From Isochrysis galbana (taxonomy: Eukaryota; Haptophyta; Isochrysidales; Isochrysidaceae): a stretch of DNA of 64,000 bases. The notes beneath the pieces are model-generated. The model had not been told where the DNA came from. It saw only the letters and a list, made by a program, of their open reading frames with translations, and searched no databases. Each line of letters begins with the position of its first letter. The first letter of the stretch is position 1. Both the position numbers and the translations under genes were made by a program. Positions 1 to 10,086 of the stretch are shown here, piece by piece. The stretch covers positions 5,431,774-5,495,773 of the forward strand of contig CM030936.1 in assembly GCA_018136815.1 (NCBI GenBank), written 5' to 3'.

Positions 1-1430
1 TGTGATGACAATAGGGGCACGGTGGCCAGCACCGGTTGGCTCGGTGCGGCCGAAATCTCGGACTCGGTGACGGGCTTGATTACGCGGGCTCGGGATGCAC
101 TGTCTTGTGCGATTGGACTCGGACTCGGAACGGAAACGGAAGGGATCGGCTCGGCGGCGTGCAGCCTGCTGGAGTGGCAGGCCGGCTGCGGCGAGACTCG
201 GAACGGTGGCTCGGACAAGGACACAGTGGCTGTCGTCGAGGGCTTCGGCGTCAGCTTGTGTTTGGACTCGATACGCGGTGGCTCGTGAAACGGGGCTCGG
301 TTGTGGTTGGAATTCTGGAAGTGACCGGAGATTCCAAATGACTCAGACTCGGGGCGCGGAGGACCGAAGGTGAACACTCCCGCGGAAGGAGTGGTCGTCG
401 GAGGCTCAGTGAGTGGCTGGAGCTCCGTTAATCCTGCGGTCGACCGCGTGGTAGGACTCGGTGACGTTGTAAACTCGGACTCGGACTCGGACTCGGACTC
501 GGATGGCTCAGAACGGGGTTTGCTCAAAACAGGCTTGGACTCGGACTCGAAAGAAAGTGGGGAAGAACCGGAGAACTGCGCCTCCATCGTCGTAGTAATG
601 GAGACTGGTGATACCGGTGATGACTGGACTGGGCTCAGACTCGTAGATGGGCTCGCGGTGGCGTAAGACGAAGAGGGTAATTCTGAACGTGACTTGGACT
701 CGGACTCGTACTCGGGAGACGTTTTGTGGCTCGGACATGCGAAATTTGATTTGAAGGATTGAAGGTTGGATTGGGCCTGCGGCGGCTGGATTTTCGCAGA
801 CCGTGAGGTCTTGGACTGGGGATGCTTGAGGAGTGGCGGGGGGTAGCGGTTGAGCGGCTTGAGTTGATAGAGAGGCGGTGACGGTTGACTTGGTTTTGAG
901 GACTCGTGCGTGATATCGAGAATCAGGATGGAATCATCGGCATTGGGAGAAATAGGGGCAATCGGCGAGGGGGCAGGAGAAAGAGGGGGATGGAGGTGGC
1001 AGGGCTTGTCTGGAACTTGGGGAATCTTGGGGTACCGGTTGGAGGCCGTAGAAGTACTCGGCCGTAGCGTAACACGATCTTTTGGTGGGTGGCGTTCAGG
1101 CCCACTACCCTGGACTGGTAGCGGGGTAACAGCGCGGACGTGGGCCCCGCCGGCGACCTACTGGGCCGGACGGAGAACAACCATCGTGCGGAGGCGGCGG
1201 TGGACTTCTGGGTCGTTACCACACTCGCCACTGCCGCCTTCGCAGAGAAAACGAATGTATGGTTGGCAAACGACGGGGTTATGAGCTCCGTCGCCCGTGC
1301 CATACTTCCACAAGTCTGCCTCGGGCGTACCAGATGGGGCCCGGGGACGAAAGGCGCAGTACGCGCAGCCGTTGGCGTCGGTCCACTCCTTGACGTCGCG
1401 GTCTAGGTCGTCGAGACGCGGCGCCGTCAT
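1..1430 (-). CDS. Retroelement gag-like reading frame, partial, with an in-frame TAG
   Basis: On the minus strand an ATG at 1430 opens a 90-residue frame with several Cys residues (CAYC pair, then three more) and acidic/basic helices. It stops at TAG (1158-1160). The same frame then stays free of stops from 1157 to the window edge, over 380 codons, and is extremely rich in Ser, Pro, Glu and Thr, with a pure Glu-Ser run at about 474-503 produced by GGACTC repeats. A repeat resembling an LTR lies just upstream (1578-1920). I read this as the start of a retroelement gag region, either with a readthrough stop or a disabling nonsense change. No family is recognised and the remainder lies outside the window. 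Confidence 0.4.
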
Positions 1431-1577
1431 GGTGGCATCGGAGGGACGGCAGCGCGTGAGCGCAGCGCGAAGGGCCGGGTGACCAGCGTAACGAGAAATT
1501 TGCCAGAAGCGGGCTCGAGCTCGAGACCAGCTACCTGGATCCCATTCCGAGAGGCCCGAATCGGCCGGAAGCCACCG

Positions 1578-1920
1578 CGAACGACTAGGTAGAAAGTAAG
1601 GCGGGAATCTACGTGCGTAAACCGAAAGGGGCGAGAGGATAGGCTTCGCGCGGGGGAAAAGCCCACAGCGACGAACACCTACGACGAGAGCGAGAGCGAG
1701 CGCGGGGGAACGACAGCAAGGAGGGACCAAAGATAGAGCAAGGCCCAAGGTGCAAAGGAGCGAAACAGGAGCGAGACAGGCCACAAAGGGGCGCGACGGC
1801 AAGGAGCGAGGGGCGAGTTACGAGTGACGAGTTCTACAAGTTACGAGTAAAACTCCGTGGCCACAAGACCGACTGAGAACGAAGACGCCGAAGGTCGGAA
1901 GTCGATCGCGGATGCGACAC
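1578..1920 (-). repeat. LTR-like dispersed repeat, copy 1
   Basis: About 340 bp closely matches 9331-9676 in the same orientation. On the minus strand it begins TGTCGCATCCGCGATCGAC at 1920. Its far end lies about 150 nt upstream of the gag-like ATG at 1430. The TG start, position before a gag-like frame and second copy suggest an LTR, but no CA terminus or primer site could be fixed. The same opening motif recurs at about 17278 and, diverged, at about 34851. Confidence 0.5.
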
Positions 1921-2871
1921 TCTTCCCTCTTCTCTCTTCTCTCTTCTCTCTTCTCTCTTCTCTCTTCTCTCTTCTCTCTTCTCTCTTCTCTCTTCTCTCT
2001 TCTCTCTTCTCTCTTCTCTCTTCTCTCTTCTCTCTTCTCTCTTCTCTCTTCTCTCTTCTCTCTTCTCTCTTCTCTCTTCTCTTTTCTCTCTTCTCTCTTC
2101 TCTCTTCTCTCTTCTCTCTTCTCTCTTCTCTCTTCTCTCTTCTCTCTTCTCTCTTCTCTCTTCTCTCTTCTCTCTTCTCTCTTCTCTCTTCTCTCTTCTC
2201 TCTTCTCTCTTCTCTCTTCTCTCTTCTCTCTTCTCTCTTCTCTCTTCTCTCTTCTCTCTTCTCTCTTCTCTCTTTCTCTCTTCTCTCTTCTCTCTTCTCT
2301 CTTCTCTCTTCTCTCTTCTCTCTTCTCTCTTCTCTCTTCTCTCTTCTCTCTTCTCTCTTCTCTCTTCTCTCTTCTCTCTTCTCTCTTCTCTCTTCTCTCT
2401 TCTCTCTTCTCTCTTTCTCTCTTCTCTCTTCTCTCTTCTTCTTCTTCTTCTTCTTCTCTTCTTCTTCTCTCTTCTCTCTTCTCTCTTCTCTCTTCTCTCT
2501 TCTCTCTTCTCTTCTTCTCTCTTCTCTCTTCTCTCTTCTCTCTTCTCTCTTCTCTCTTCTCTCTTCTCTCTTCTCTCTTCTCTCTTCTCTCTTCTCTCTT
2601 CTCTCTTCTCTCTTCTCTCTTCTCTCTTCTCTCTTCTCTCTTCTCTCTTCTCTCTTCTCTCTTCTCTCTTCTCTCTTCTCTCTTCTCTCTTCTCTCTTCT
2701 CTCTTCTCTCTTCTCTCTTCTCTCTTCTCTCTTCTCTCTTCTCTCTTCTCTCTTCTCTCTTCTCTCTTCTCTCTTCTCTCTTCTCTCTCTTCTCTCTTCT
2801 CTCTTCTCTCTTCTCTCTTCTCTCTTCTCTCTTCTCTCTTCTCTCTTCTCTCTTCTCTCTTCTCTCTTCTT
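1921..2871. repeat. Long (TTCTCTC)n heptanucleotide satellite
   Basis: About 950 bp of nearly perfect 7-bp repeats, with a few register slips and a short (TTC)n interruption near 2436-2470. It directly abuts the LTR-like repeat. All six frames stay open because the unit contains no stop, which gives spurious proteins of 350-460 residues. Confidence 0.97.
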
Positions 2872-2934
2872 CTCTGCGCACGGCGAGCAGCTGTTCCGCA
2901 ATTACGGCGACGGCGACAATGCGGCCCCAAAACA

Positions 2935-3105
2935 CATGTTTTTCGCTGTTTTTTTTCGGGCGACGGCCTCCCCCCGCACATCTATTTTTTACATTGTTCA
3001 TTGTTTTTCTCTGTTTTTTTCGACGGCAAAAAATACTGTTTTTTGCTGTTTTATTTCTAAGTTTGTGACTGTTTTTCACATGTAGGATTACATGTGAGAT
3101 GTTAG
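2935..3105. repeat. CTGTTTTT-rich repeat, related to 36290-36400
   Basis: A T-rich block carries repeated CTGTTTTT units and ends at a CACATGTAGG box. The block at 36290-36400 has the same units and the same terminal box. It looks like the subterminal region of a DNA element, but no matching opposite terminus was found. 3106-3600 holds nothing else recognisable. Confidence 0.4.
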
Positions 3106-3600
3106 CCGCCGTTTGCCGTTTGCAAATGGAAATGGCAAATGGCAAAAAAAGAATTGATAGTTGATAGACGGGGATCAAGACTGTGGCGCCGTTCATTTGT
3201 TCATTTCGGCTGGTGCCTGAATGCCTCTCACTCACTTCTCACTTTGTCCGGCGCCTACAGTAACAGGGACGGCCGGCGCCCGTGGCGTAATACAGTATCA
3301 GGGGCCCCGCGGGCCCCAATTTGTGATACAAGTAATACGTATTAGTCTTCAAGGGTAGGAATAGTGGAGTACCCTACACATCTGCGCAGCAGGCGTACAC
3401 ATGACCAGCGGAGAGCAGGAAGAGACGGGGGAAGAAAAGGAAGAAAGGAGAAAAGAGCATGGGCGCGGGCGGGTGGCAGTCAGTTCCTGTGCGATAGCAG
3501 CTCGACGACGAGCGAGAGCGGAGGAAGGGCGGCTCTTGTGTCACGACGGCACGGCAGCGGGTGAGAGTGATAAGTGCAAGCGTCAGGGGTTGCGTGGGCA

Positions 3601-6173
3601 ATGGGCTGCTGCTCGAGCAGCTCAGCTGCCCAGCCTTCAACTGTCTTCTCTCCGGGACTACTAGGTGACAAGTACACGATCACTCACCGCGTGCTCGGGC
3701 AGGGCACTTTTGGCATCGTCAAGGTGTGTGTCGACCGACAGGGAGGTACTGAGTGTGCCCTCAAGCTCGTCCCGCTCAACTGCGAGACAGGATTCGCTGG
3801 CCATGTGCGGTTTGGGGACATCAAGAAGCTTGAGACAGAGATCTTGGTGATGCGGACGATGGGATCGCACCCAAATATTCTTGAGCTGTACGATGCATAC
3901 AGGACGCCCTCGCAGGTGCAGATGGTACTTGAATACGCCAGAGGAGGCACACTGCTTGATCGGCTGATTGCAGACAGTGGATTCTCGGAAGTGAAGGTGA
4001 GATTTGCCCATGGGTGCCCATTGCAGGTCCATGCTTGGCACTATACACGGGCCACATTGGGTTGCAAAGGCTCTCCAAGTCTCATTGGCTTCCTCATCGA
4101 TCCGGTGATTGGTAGAAACAATCGTTCGCATGCGATGCGTGGTGCTGTGCAAGTGTCATATGAGGCACTCCCCGTCTCATAGGCTGCCTCGGCCATCCGG
4201 CAATTGGCAGAGGCCATAGGTCACCTGCACCGCAACCAGATCTGCCATCGTGATGTCAAATTAAGCAATGTGATGATTGGAGATGCCGAGACTTTTGTGG
4301 TAAAGCTCCTCGACTTTGGCTGTGCGCATTTGGGCTCTAAAAATGCCGACGGTCTTATGATAATGAGGAGGGTCGTCGGGACGGTCTCATACATGTGTGT
4401 GCCCGCACTATCCGATCTCTGCAGGGGGTGTCATAATGAAGGGCATGTGATTCATCTGTCTCGCAGGAACACTCGCATGAGGCGATTGATCAAGCCTGAT
4501 ATAGTCCGTCTGTCTGTCTTACGTAGGGCACCAGAACTTTTAGAGCTCAGCCTCGAAAAGTCGCGCATGTCGCCATTGAATCCCGCAGAGTCTTTCGTCT
4601 ACGACCAGGTGCATACGTTTATCCAAGGGAATGGGGACACGAGTGGTCTCAAATGCTGTCGGCGAGGACACCATTGCTCATAGGAACGCGCACATCTTTC
4701 CCCCTAGAGCTTGTCGGTTCGACATAACCGTCCTGTCGACTTGGCATTTCTATCCCCTTGTCTCACTGTCGCAGTCTGTCGACATTTGGGCATTGGGTGT
4801 GGTAATGATGAAACTGGTTTCCGGAAGATGGCCATCCTTCCGCCATCCACCAGGTCCCCGACAGCGGGAACTCATCCTCGGCTCGATCAAGCTGGGGGCG
4901 CATGCGTCTCTTGACGACGAGCACTGGTCGTCACTATCTGCCTCATGCAAGCAGCTCGTTCGCAGCATGCTCGCAATTCGTCCCCACGACCGCATCAAGC
5001 CGGAAGACATTCTGAGCCACCCGTGGATCTCAGGCACCTCAGCCCCTAGCGTATCACTCACACGGGCTCTTGAAGGCCTGAAGGAGCTACGGCTTGCCAG
5101 TCTGCAAAAGGTGTGCCATTGTCTGAGCGAATAGGGAGGCTGTGCTGCAGCGCGTGGCCTAGTATCTTGTTCGCAACTATGCACGTGCATCGTTTCCGCT
5201 CGTGACCATTCGATGATGCCCTTTGCATACCACGTACATGTCACCAGATACATCAAATCCATGCCCGATATACCTTCAATGCCCGTTTCTACATCCCATC
5301 GGTGCAGATAGTTCTACAGCTAATGGAGCCAAGGCTGAAGCTCGGCTGCGAGCTCGCTCCTCTTGAGCGCCTCTTTTCTGAGCTCGACATCAAGCACAAC
5401 GGGGCGATATCACGAGCAGATCTTGACAAGGTACCCACAGCAATGCGCACATCACCCGTCTTGCAAATCCCTGCGAGAAGATGAAGGCCATTATCTTTTA
5501 AGATTCACGCGCCAACCCTGCACCACGGCCTTCCCAAACGATTATGCCCGCGCCGTCTTCCATGTTGATACCCCAAAGGTTCTCGTCGCTTTGGACTCAC
5601 ACGGCTCGTACAATGCACGGCTAGCATCTCTATTCGAGACACTCGACCTCCGTGGAGATGGCGTCGTCTCATTGGCCGAATTTCGCGCTTCCGCTATTGC
5701 CCTGGACAAAAATCTGATGAGAAGACTCATCAAGCCTGCCTTCATGCAGGTGCCATGACAATGCGATCGAATTAGTGAGACGGATCTGTAAATGAGACGG
5801 CACGAGACCTAGGTTTATCGTGTGCTTACGTGTGCTCACAACCCTTGCCGTCACGGCATGTACATGCCCTGTGCATTGCATCCTAGCATGGCGCCTCGTC
5901 CACGTGGCTTCTAACGATAGCTCTCGCCCATCTTTGCAGATGGACATTGACAGCACTGGCGACATAGATGCCACAGAGGTTGCAAGGGCACTAACGTTGA
6001 TCGAGGCAGAGGATGGAGCGCCGATGATCACGGAAGCACAAGCGCAAGCGTTGCTTGACGAGTTTGATTTGACACACTCAGGAAAGCTCAATCTTGAAGA
6101 ATTTGAGGCCATGATGATGAGCGAGAGGCAACCTGCCTCCAGTGATGAGAAAGATTCCGAGGACAAGGTATAG
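3601..6173 (+). CDS. Calcium-dependent protein kinase (CDPK), 7 exons
   Basis: A Ser/Thr kinase fused to four EF-hands, the CDPK architecture of plants, algae and alveolates. Inferred exons are 3601-3996, 4183-4394, 4527-4608, 4775-5110, 5308-5430, 5579-5749 and 5940-6173, giving 517 residues. The start MGCCSSSS is a strong N-myristoylation plus palmitoylation signal, so membrane attachment is expected; the frame continues upstream but without an ATG. Visible motifs: glycine loop GQGTFG (33-38), Lys55, HRD (Asp156), DFG (176-178), APE rebuilt across intron 2 (204-206) and DIWALG in exon 4. After an autoinhibitory-type segment (about 325-342) come EF loops at 369-380, 406-417, 442-453 and 483-494. 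Loop 1 ends in Asp rather than Glu at position 12. Frame and family continuity agree at all six introns (132-197 nt). Confidence 0.93.
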
Positions 6174-6179
6174 AATTGA

Positions 6180-6678
6180 AGAAGGGCAGGTGGAGCAACA
6201 TTCCTACCGAGGGCGTCGTGGCATTCTTCAAGTTGAAGCGTGAAGCGTACACTATATGGCCTGGTCTGCAACGTGCGTGTGCACATAACGTGCTTGCCTT
6301 CTAGCTCATCCCGCTGGCCTTCTCTATGAGAGGAATTATAGACGCCAAATGACCGCCATCAAGCAACCTGTAATTTTCGATTGAGCTTGACATCCACGCC
6401 ACACGCCGGCCGCCGAGCAAGAGGCCCCGATAGTGCTTGAAGATACACTTTTTGGAGAAAGCCACGTTCTTGCACATGCATCAATTCCTCGGATGTTCCA
6501 GGTGTTGCGTGTGCAACGTTTGTCATCCACAAGGGTAGAGAGAGTTGGGTGACAACTCGCCGACATTTGTCGATGGGGATGGCCGCGAGAGAGACTTGAA
6601 ATGCAGGTTCAACATGCTCCATTTGGGCTGCCGCGTTGCCTATCAAATTGTGGCGCAAGGAGGCATTTCTTGCGGTTC
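6180..6678 (-). CDS. Possible unrecognised minus-strand gene, two internal exons
   Basis: A 103-codon open stretch (6678-6368) follows a good CAG acceptor preceded by pyrimidines and ends at a CAG|GTTG donor. A phase-compatible exon begins at 6265 after another CAG and runs toward the kinase tail. Composition is protein-like, but no domain is recognised and neither start nor stop can be fixed. If real, the gene converges on the kinase and overlaps its 3' end. It could also be chance open frame. Confidence 0.25.
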
Positions 6679-6816
6679 CTGTCTCAATTAGACATAGAAA
6701 GCATGAAGGCGTCGTGGATCATTCCGTATGGCTTCTGGGCCGTTCGAAGGCTCGATTCAGAAGAAATATGGGAAGGCTGAAGAAAGCTCCCATATCAGTG
6801 TAGTATGTAATAGCGA

Positions 6817-7005
6817 TAAAAAACATTCCCGAAGGGCTTAGGCTTCGCTATACTGTTAGCTCCGGGGATCCCATCGCACTCAGTGGTGCTGCCTCTCGCC
6901 ATCGCCTAAACCCCATACTCTCACCCCCTCACCCACTACCCCCTACCCCCCTCATTCCTTGGTCCTCGTCTTTGGCGGTATCGGGCCTAAGGCCTAAAAG
7001 TAAGT
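6817..7005 (+). repeat. SINE-like family R1, diverged copy
   Basis: An A-run followed by a diverged form of the R1 core and the typical CT-rich middle (CATCGCC, repeated CCCCTCA blocks, then TTCCTTGGTC...GTATCGGG). It is more diverged than the copies at 40048 and 63649. 7006-7254 contains nothing further that I recognise. Confidence 0.5.
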
Positions 7006-7254
7006 CTAAGTCTAAGTAGAGTACAAGGGACAAGGGGCAAGGGGAGATGCCGCATGGCGGGCAGTGAGGGGCGAAAGAAGGGGAAGGGTGTGGCTACTAG
7101 AGTGAGTCCCAGAGCGGCGAGCGAGGCGAGAATATTCAAATTATAATGTTTTTAGTAGTTTTTAAAAGCCCTGTTTGACCATCCTGTATCTTGTATGCTA
7201 GATGCTAGGCGACTTCTGCCCAAACCCGCGTGGGGGCCCACATGAGCCCCAAAT

Positions 7255-7495
7255 GTAGAGGTGGGGACGGGAAAAATCGACTTTTCACAATCGCACCCAA
7301 AAGTCGATGTGAATGCATGGAGAGGTGTCTCATGCTATGATAAGAGCTTCTGCAAAGTTTCAGAAGCCAATTGTTTCATGGTGGCGAGTACGAGCGCAGA
7401 CAAAGCGGTGTTTTTTTTCGCGGTGGCCAGGGGATTTTTTTTGGGAGATTTTGGCGCGTTGGGGCTACAATGAAGGATGCTAGTGCCCACCAAAG
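7255..7495 (+). repeat. MITE-like repeat, partner of 54452-54635
   Basis: Begins with AGAGGTGGGGA, an A-run and AATCGACTTTTCA, matching the block at 54452 almost word for word. It ends near a GTGCCCACC box that is also present at the far end of that copy. The GGTGGGGA-type termini resemble hAT ends, but I could not fix target duplications. Confidence 0.35.
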
Positions 7496-7821
7496 GCCAC
7501 TTTAGGGGTTGCGGGGCTGGGACCCCGTCCTCTGCCGTCCCCAAAGGGCAGAAGTGTCACTTCCAGCACACACACACCCGACACCCGCCCCAGCTATCCA
7601 GCCCTTCCTTCCGGCAATTGACATGCCAACGCGCGCGCCCCCACTCAGATAGCCCGGTCACTCACTGTGGGGGTGCGGATGGCACCAGCTACAATGGGAG
7701 ATTGATGGGCTAAACAAGCTCCCTAAGGGTTCCGCTGAGATGGATCAGCGAAAAAAATTGGGGGTTATCCGTTATCCGGCGAAAATTTCGAAAATTACCG
7801 AATTTCGGGCCTTCGAAGGCG

Positions 7822-8129
7822 CTGTAGTCGGCCGTGTGTGGCGCCGTCAACTACGCTAACGTCACCCGGCCGAATGGGCCGGAGTGCCCAACTTTCGAAC
7901 GCGAGCGGGCGCACTGTCGGCGCTTTCTCGGCCATCCACTGAGATAGAATGCCCCACCAACCAGGCACCATATCCAAAGATGCCACCCTAGCAGCCACGC
8001 CAGTCGCCGCCGCCGCCCGCGCGCATCGCGCCGTAGTCGGCCGTGTGTGGCGCCGTCAACTACGCCGACGTCACCCGGCCGAATGGGCCGGAGTGCCCAA
8101 CTTTCGAACGCGAGCGGGCGCGCTGGGTG
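7822..8129 (+). repeat. Direct duplication of a 96-bp unit
   Basis: 7822-7917 is repeated at 8034-8129 with about two mismatches, separated by 116 bp of different sequence. The unit starts CCGTAGTCGGCCGTGTGTGG. No coding role is evident. 8130-8771 shows only open frames without recognisable content. Confidence 0.85.
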
Positions 8130-8771
8130 AGAGTTTTTGCTGAGGAGGCTCGCACGCTGCCCCCATGCCAACGAGCTCGCGAACGCGATGCACTTGGCGA
8201 CCTTTCGGTAGAGGGCACAGGAAGTTCTACGGAAACAGCGCAGCGCGCCAAGAGGGCTGTATTGCAATGCTCACCACGATTCCCGAGCGCGCGGTTGGGT
8301 AGTCTGCGGGGTTGGGAGGCAGCGTACCAATATGCTGGATGGGGTTCTGCGCGTAGGAGCGCGTAGGCAAGCCGGTGTCATCCTCCTCAGGTTGGGGCTG
8401 GAAGTGGTGTGGTGCGGGGCTGACGGCCATGCTGCGTGGGCAGGTGAAGCAGAAATCGGCCGAGTGCGGTGGCATGCAACGCCGGTGAGACCGCCGACCG
8501 GTGTACCCGGACCATTTAGTCCGAACACCATCGACAAGGGGTGGCTGACCATGGCCGTGCTCTCGCTGGAGCGCGGCGAAGGTCGGCCTGTCAGGCGGGT
8601 CGGTCGCCATCGCTCTGCCTCGGATTCGGATTAGAGCGGGGAGAGGGACGAGGGGAAATCTTCCCCCGGTCCGACGATAAAAAAATGTGGGCCTCCGGAT
8701 CAACAAAAGTTTTTTTTTAACCCACTCTCCCCCACCTCTACCAAATGGCCTCCAGAGCTCCCTAGAGTCCC

Positions 8772-9020
8772 CTATTGGATCCCAATTCGGCCATATGTAC
8801 TATTTACTAAAAAAGGAAACAGCGTCCGTCTGTCTCGCGGACTACAAACTGACGGACTGGAGGTTACGGATGGGACAGAAGGAACCGGATGGGACAGAAG
8901 GTAGGCGGCGGAAGGCACGGCCTTTTGGGCATTGGCGGGTTGGACAGGCTGATCATCTCCCATGGCTGGAAGATGGATGGCGGGCAGTGGCGAGGGCGAG
9001 CGCGAGGACGGAACGGACAT
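8772..9020 (-). pseudogene. Gag-like N-terminal fragment behind LTR-like copy 2
   Basis: A minus-strand ATG at 9020 starts an 82-residue Ser/Pro-rich frame. It lies downstream of the second LTR-like copy (9331-9676), the same layout as at the left window edge. It is short, does not obviously match the 1430 frame, and may be a truncated element. Confidence 0.3.
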
Positions 9021-9330
9021 GGCAGATAGCGAGTGTGAGTGGGTGAGTGAGTGGATTGGGTTGGTGTTATAAGATTGCTTGTTACGACGGAGCGAGAGCG
9101 AGAGCGAGAACGAGGGAGCGAGGAGCGACTGGGGCGGCCGACAGGGTACCAATCCGCCTAGTCCGACAACAATCCGAGACACGCACACTCGACTTTCACC
9201 CAACATTCCTCCACACTAACGTATCTTTCACCACTTGGGCGGGGAAGACACAGAAGGAAGGAAACAAGGAAGAGAAAGCCGACAAGAGAGCGACGATGCG
9301 ACGGAAGAGCCGACGGCGAACGGCGATTAC

Positions 9331-9676
9331 CGCGAACGAGTAAGTAGAAAGTAAGGAGGGAATCTATGTGGGTAAACCGAAAGGGGCGAGAGGGTAGGCT
9401 TCGCGCGGGGGAAAAGTCCGCAGCGACGAACACCTACGACGAGAGCGAGAGCGAGCGCGGGGGAACGACAGCAAGGAGGGACCAAAGGCAGAGCAAGGCC
9501 CAAGGTGCGAAGGAGCGAAACAGGAGCGAGACAGGCCACAAAGGGGCGCGACGGCAAGGAGCGAGGAGCGAGTTACGAGTGACGAGTTCTACAAGTTACC
9601 AGTAAAACTCCGCGGCAAACAAGATCGATTGAGCACTAAGACGCAAGGTCAGAAGTCGATCGCGGATGCGACACGG
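9331..9676 (-). repeat. LTR-like dispersed repeat, copy 2
   Basis: Matches 1578-1920 over its whole length in the same orientation and ends at the same TGTCGCATCCGCG motif (minus strand, 9676). Here ordinary sequence follows instead of the CT satellite, which helps mark the true terminus. 9677-10086 has no gene, only C and G homopolymer tracts. Confidence 0.55.
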
Positions 9677-10086
9677 ACTTACTAGCTTACTAGGGTTAAC
9701 GATTGTTTAATGGATAAAATAAAATTCGGTCATCAGCATCAGCGCGTGGGGAGATTCCCTCTAGAGCGTGCCGCCCCCCCCCCCCCCTCAAGTCCGGAAG
9801 TCCGAAGTCCAAAAGTCCAGAGCCTTTTCCCGGCCGCTGAGTGCCGACTCGCTCATCGCTCATCCGCGCCGGGGGGGGGCGGGGGGTCGGCAGTGGCTGC
9901 TGCTGCGTGTCGGCGGAAGTAAAATCGGAACCCCGCCAATCCGTGTTGCGAGTCATCAAAATATATCAAATTCGGGCGAAAGCTTGCTATCCATCGCGGT
10001 TGTCCTACGATACCGCCTGATGAATCCTGCGCCTCGTGGCCCGCCGTCTCTTCCCCACCTCCCCAATCGCCCTCTTCCCTTCCGCC

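Noticed and set aside
1818..3235. Open frames of 350-460 residues made of Arg-Glu-Lys or Ser-Leu-Phe repeats
   Set aside because: They are translations of the (TTCTCTC)n satellite, open in all six frames because the unit contains no stop.
5669..6286. 205-residue minus-strand frame over the kinase EF-hand exons
   Set aside because: Mostly antisense of supported exons; only the part upstream of 6180 was kept as a low-confidence candidate.
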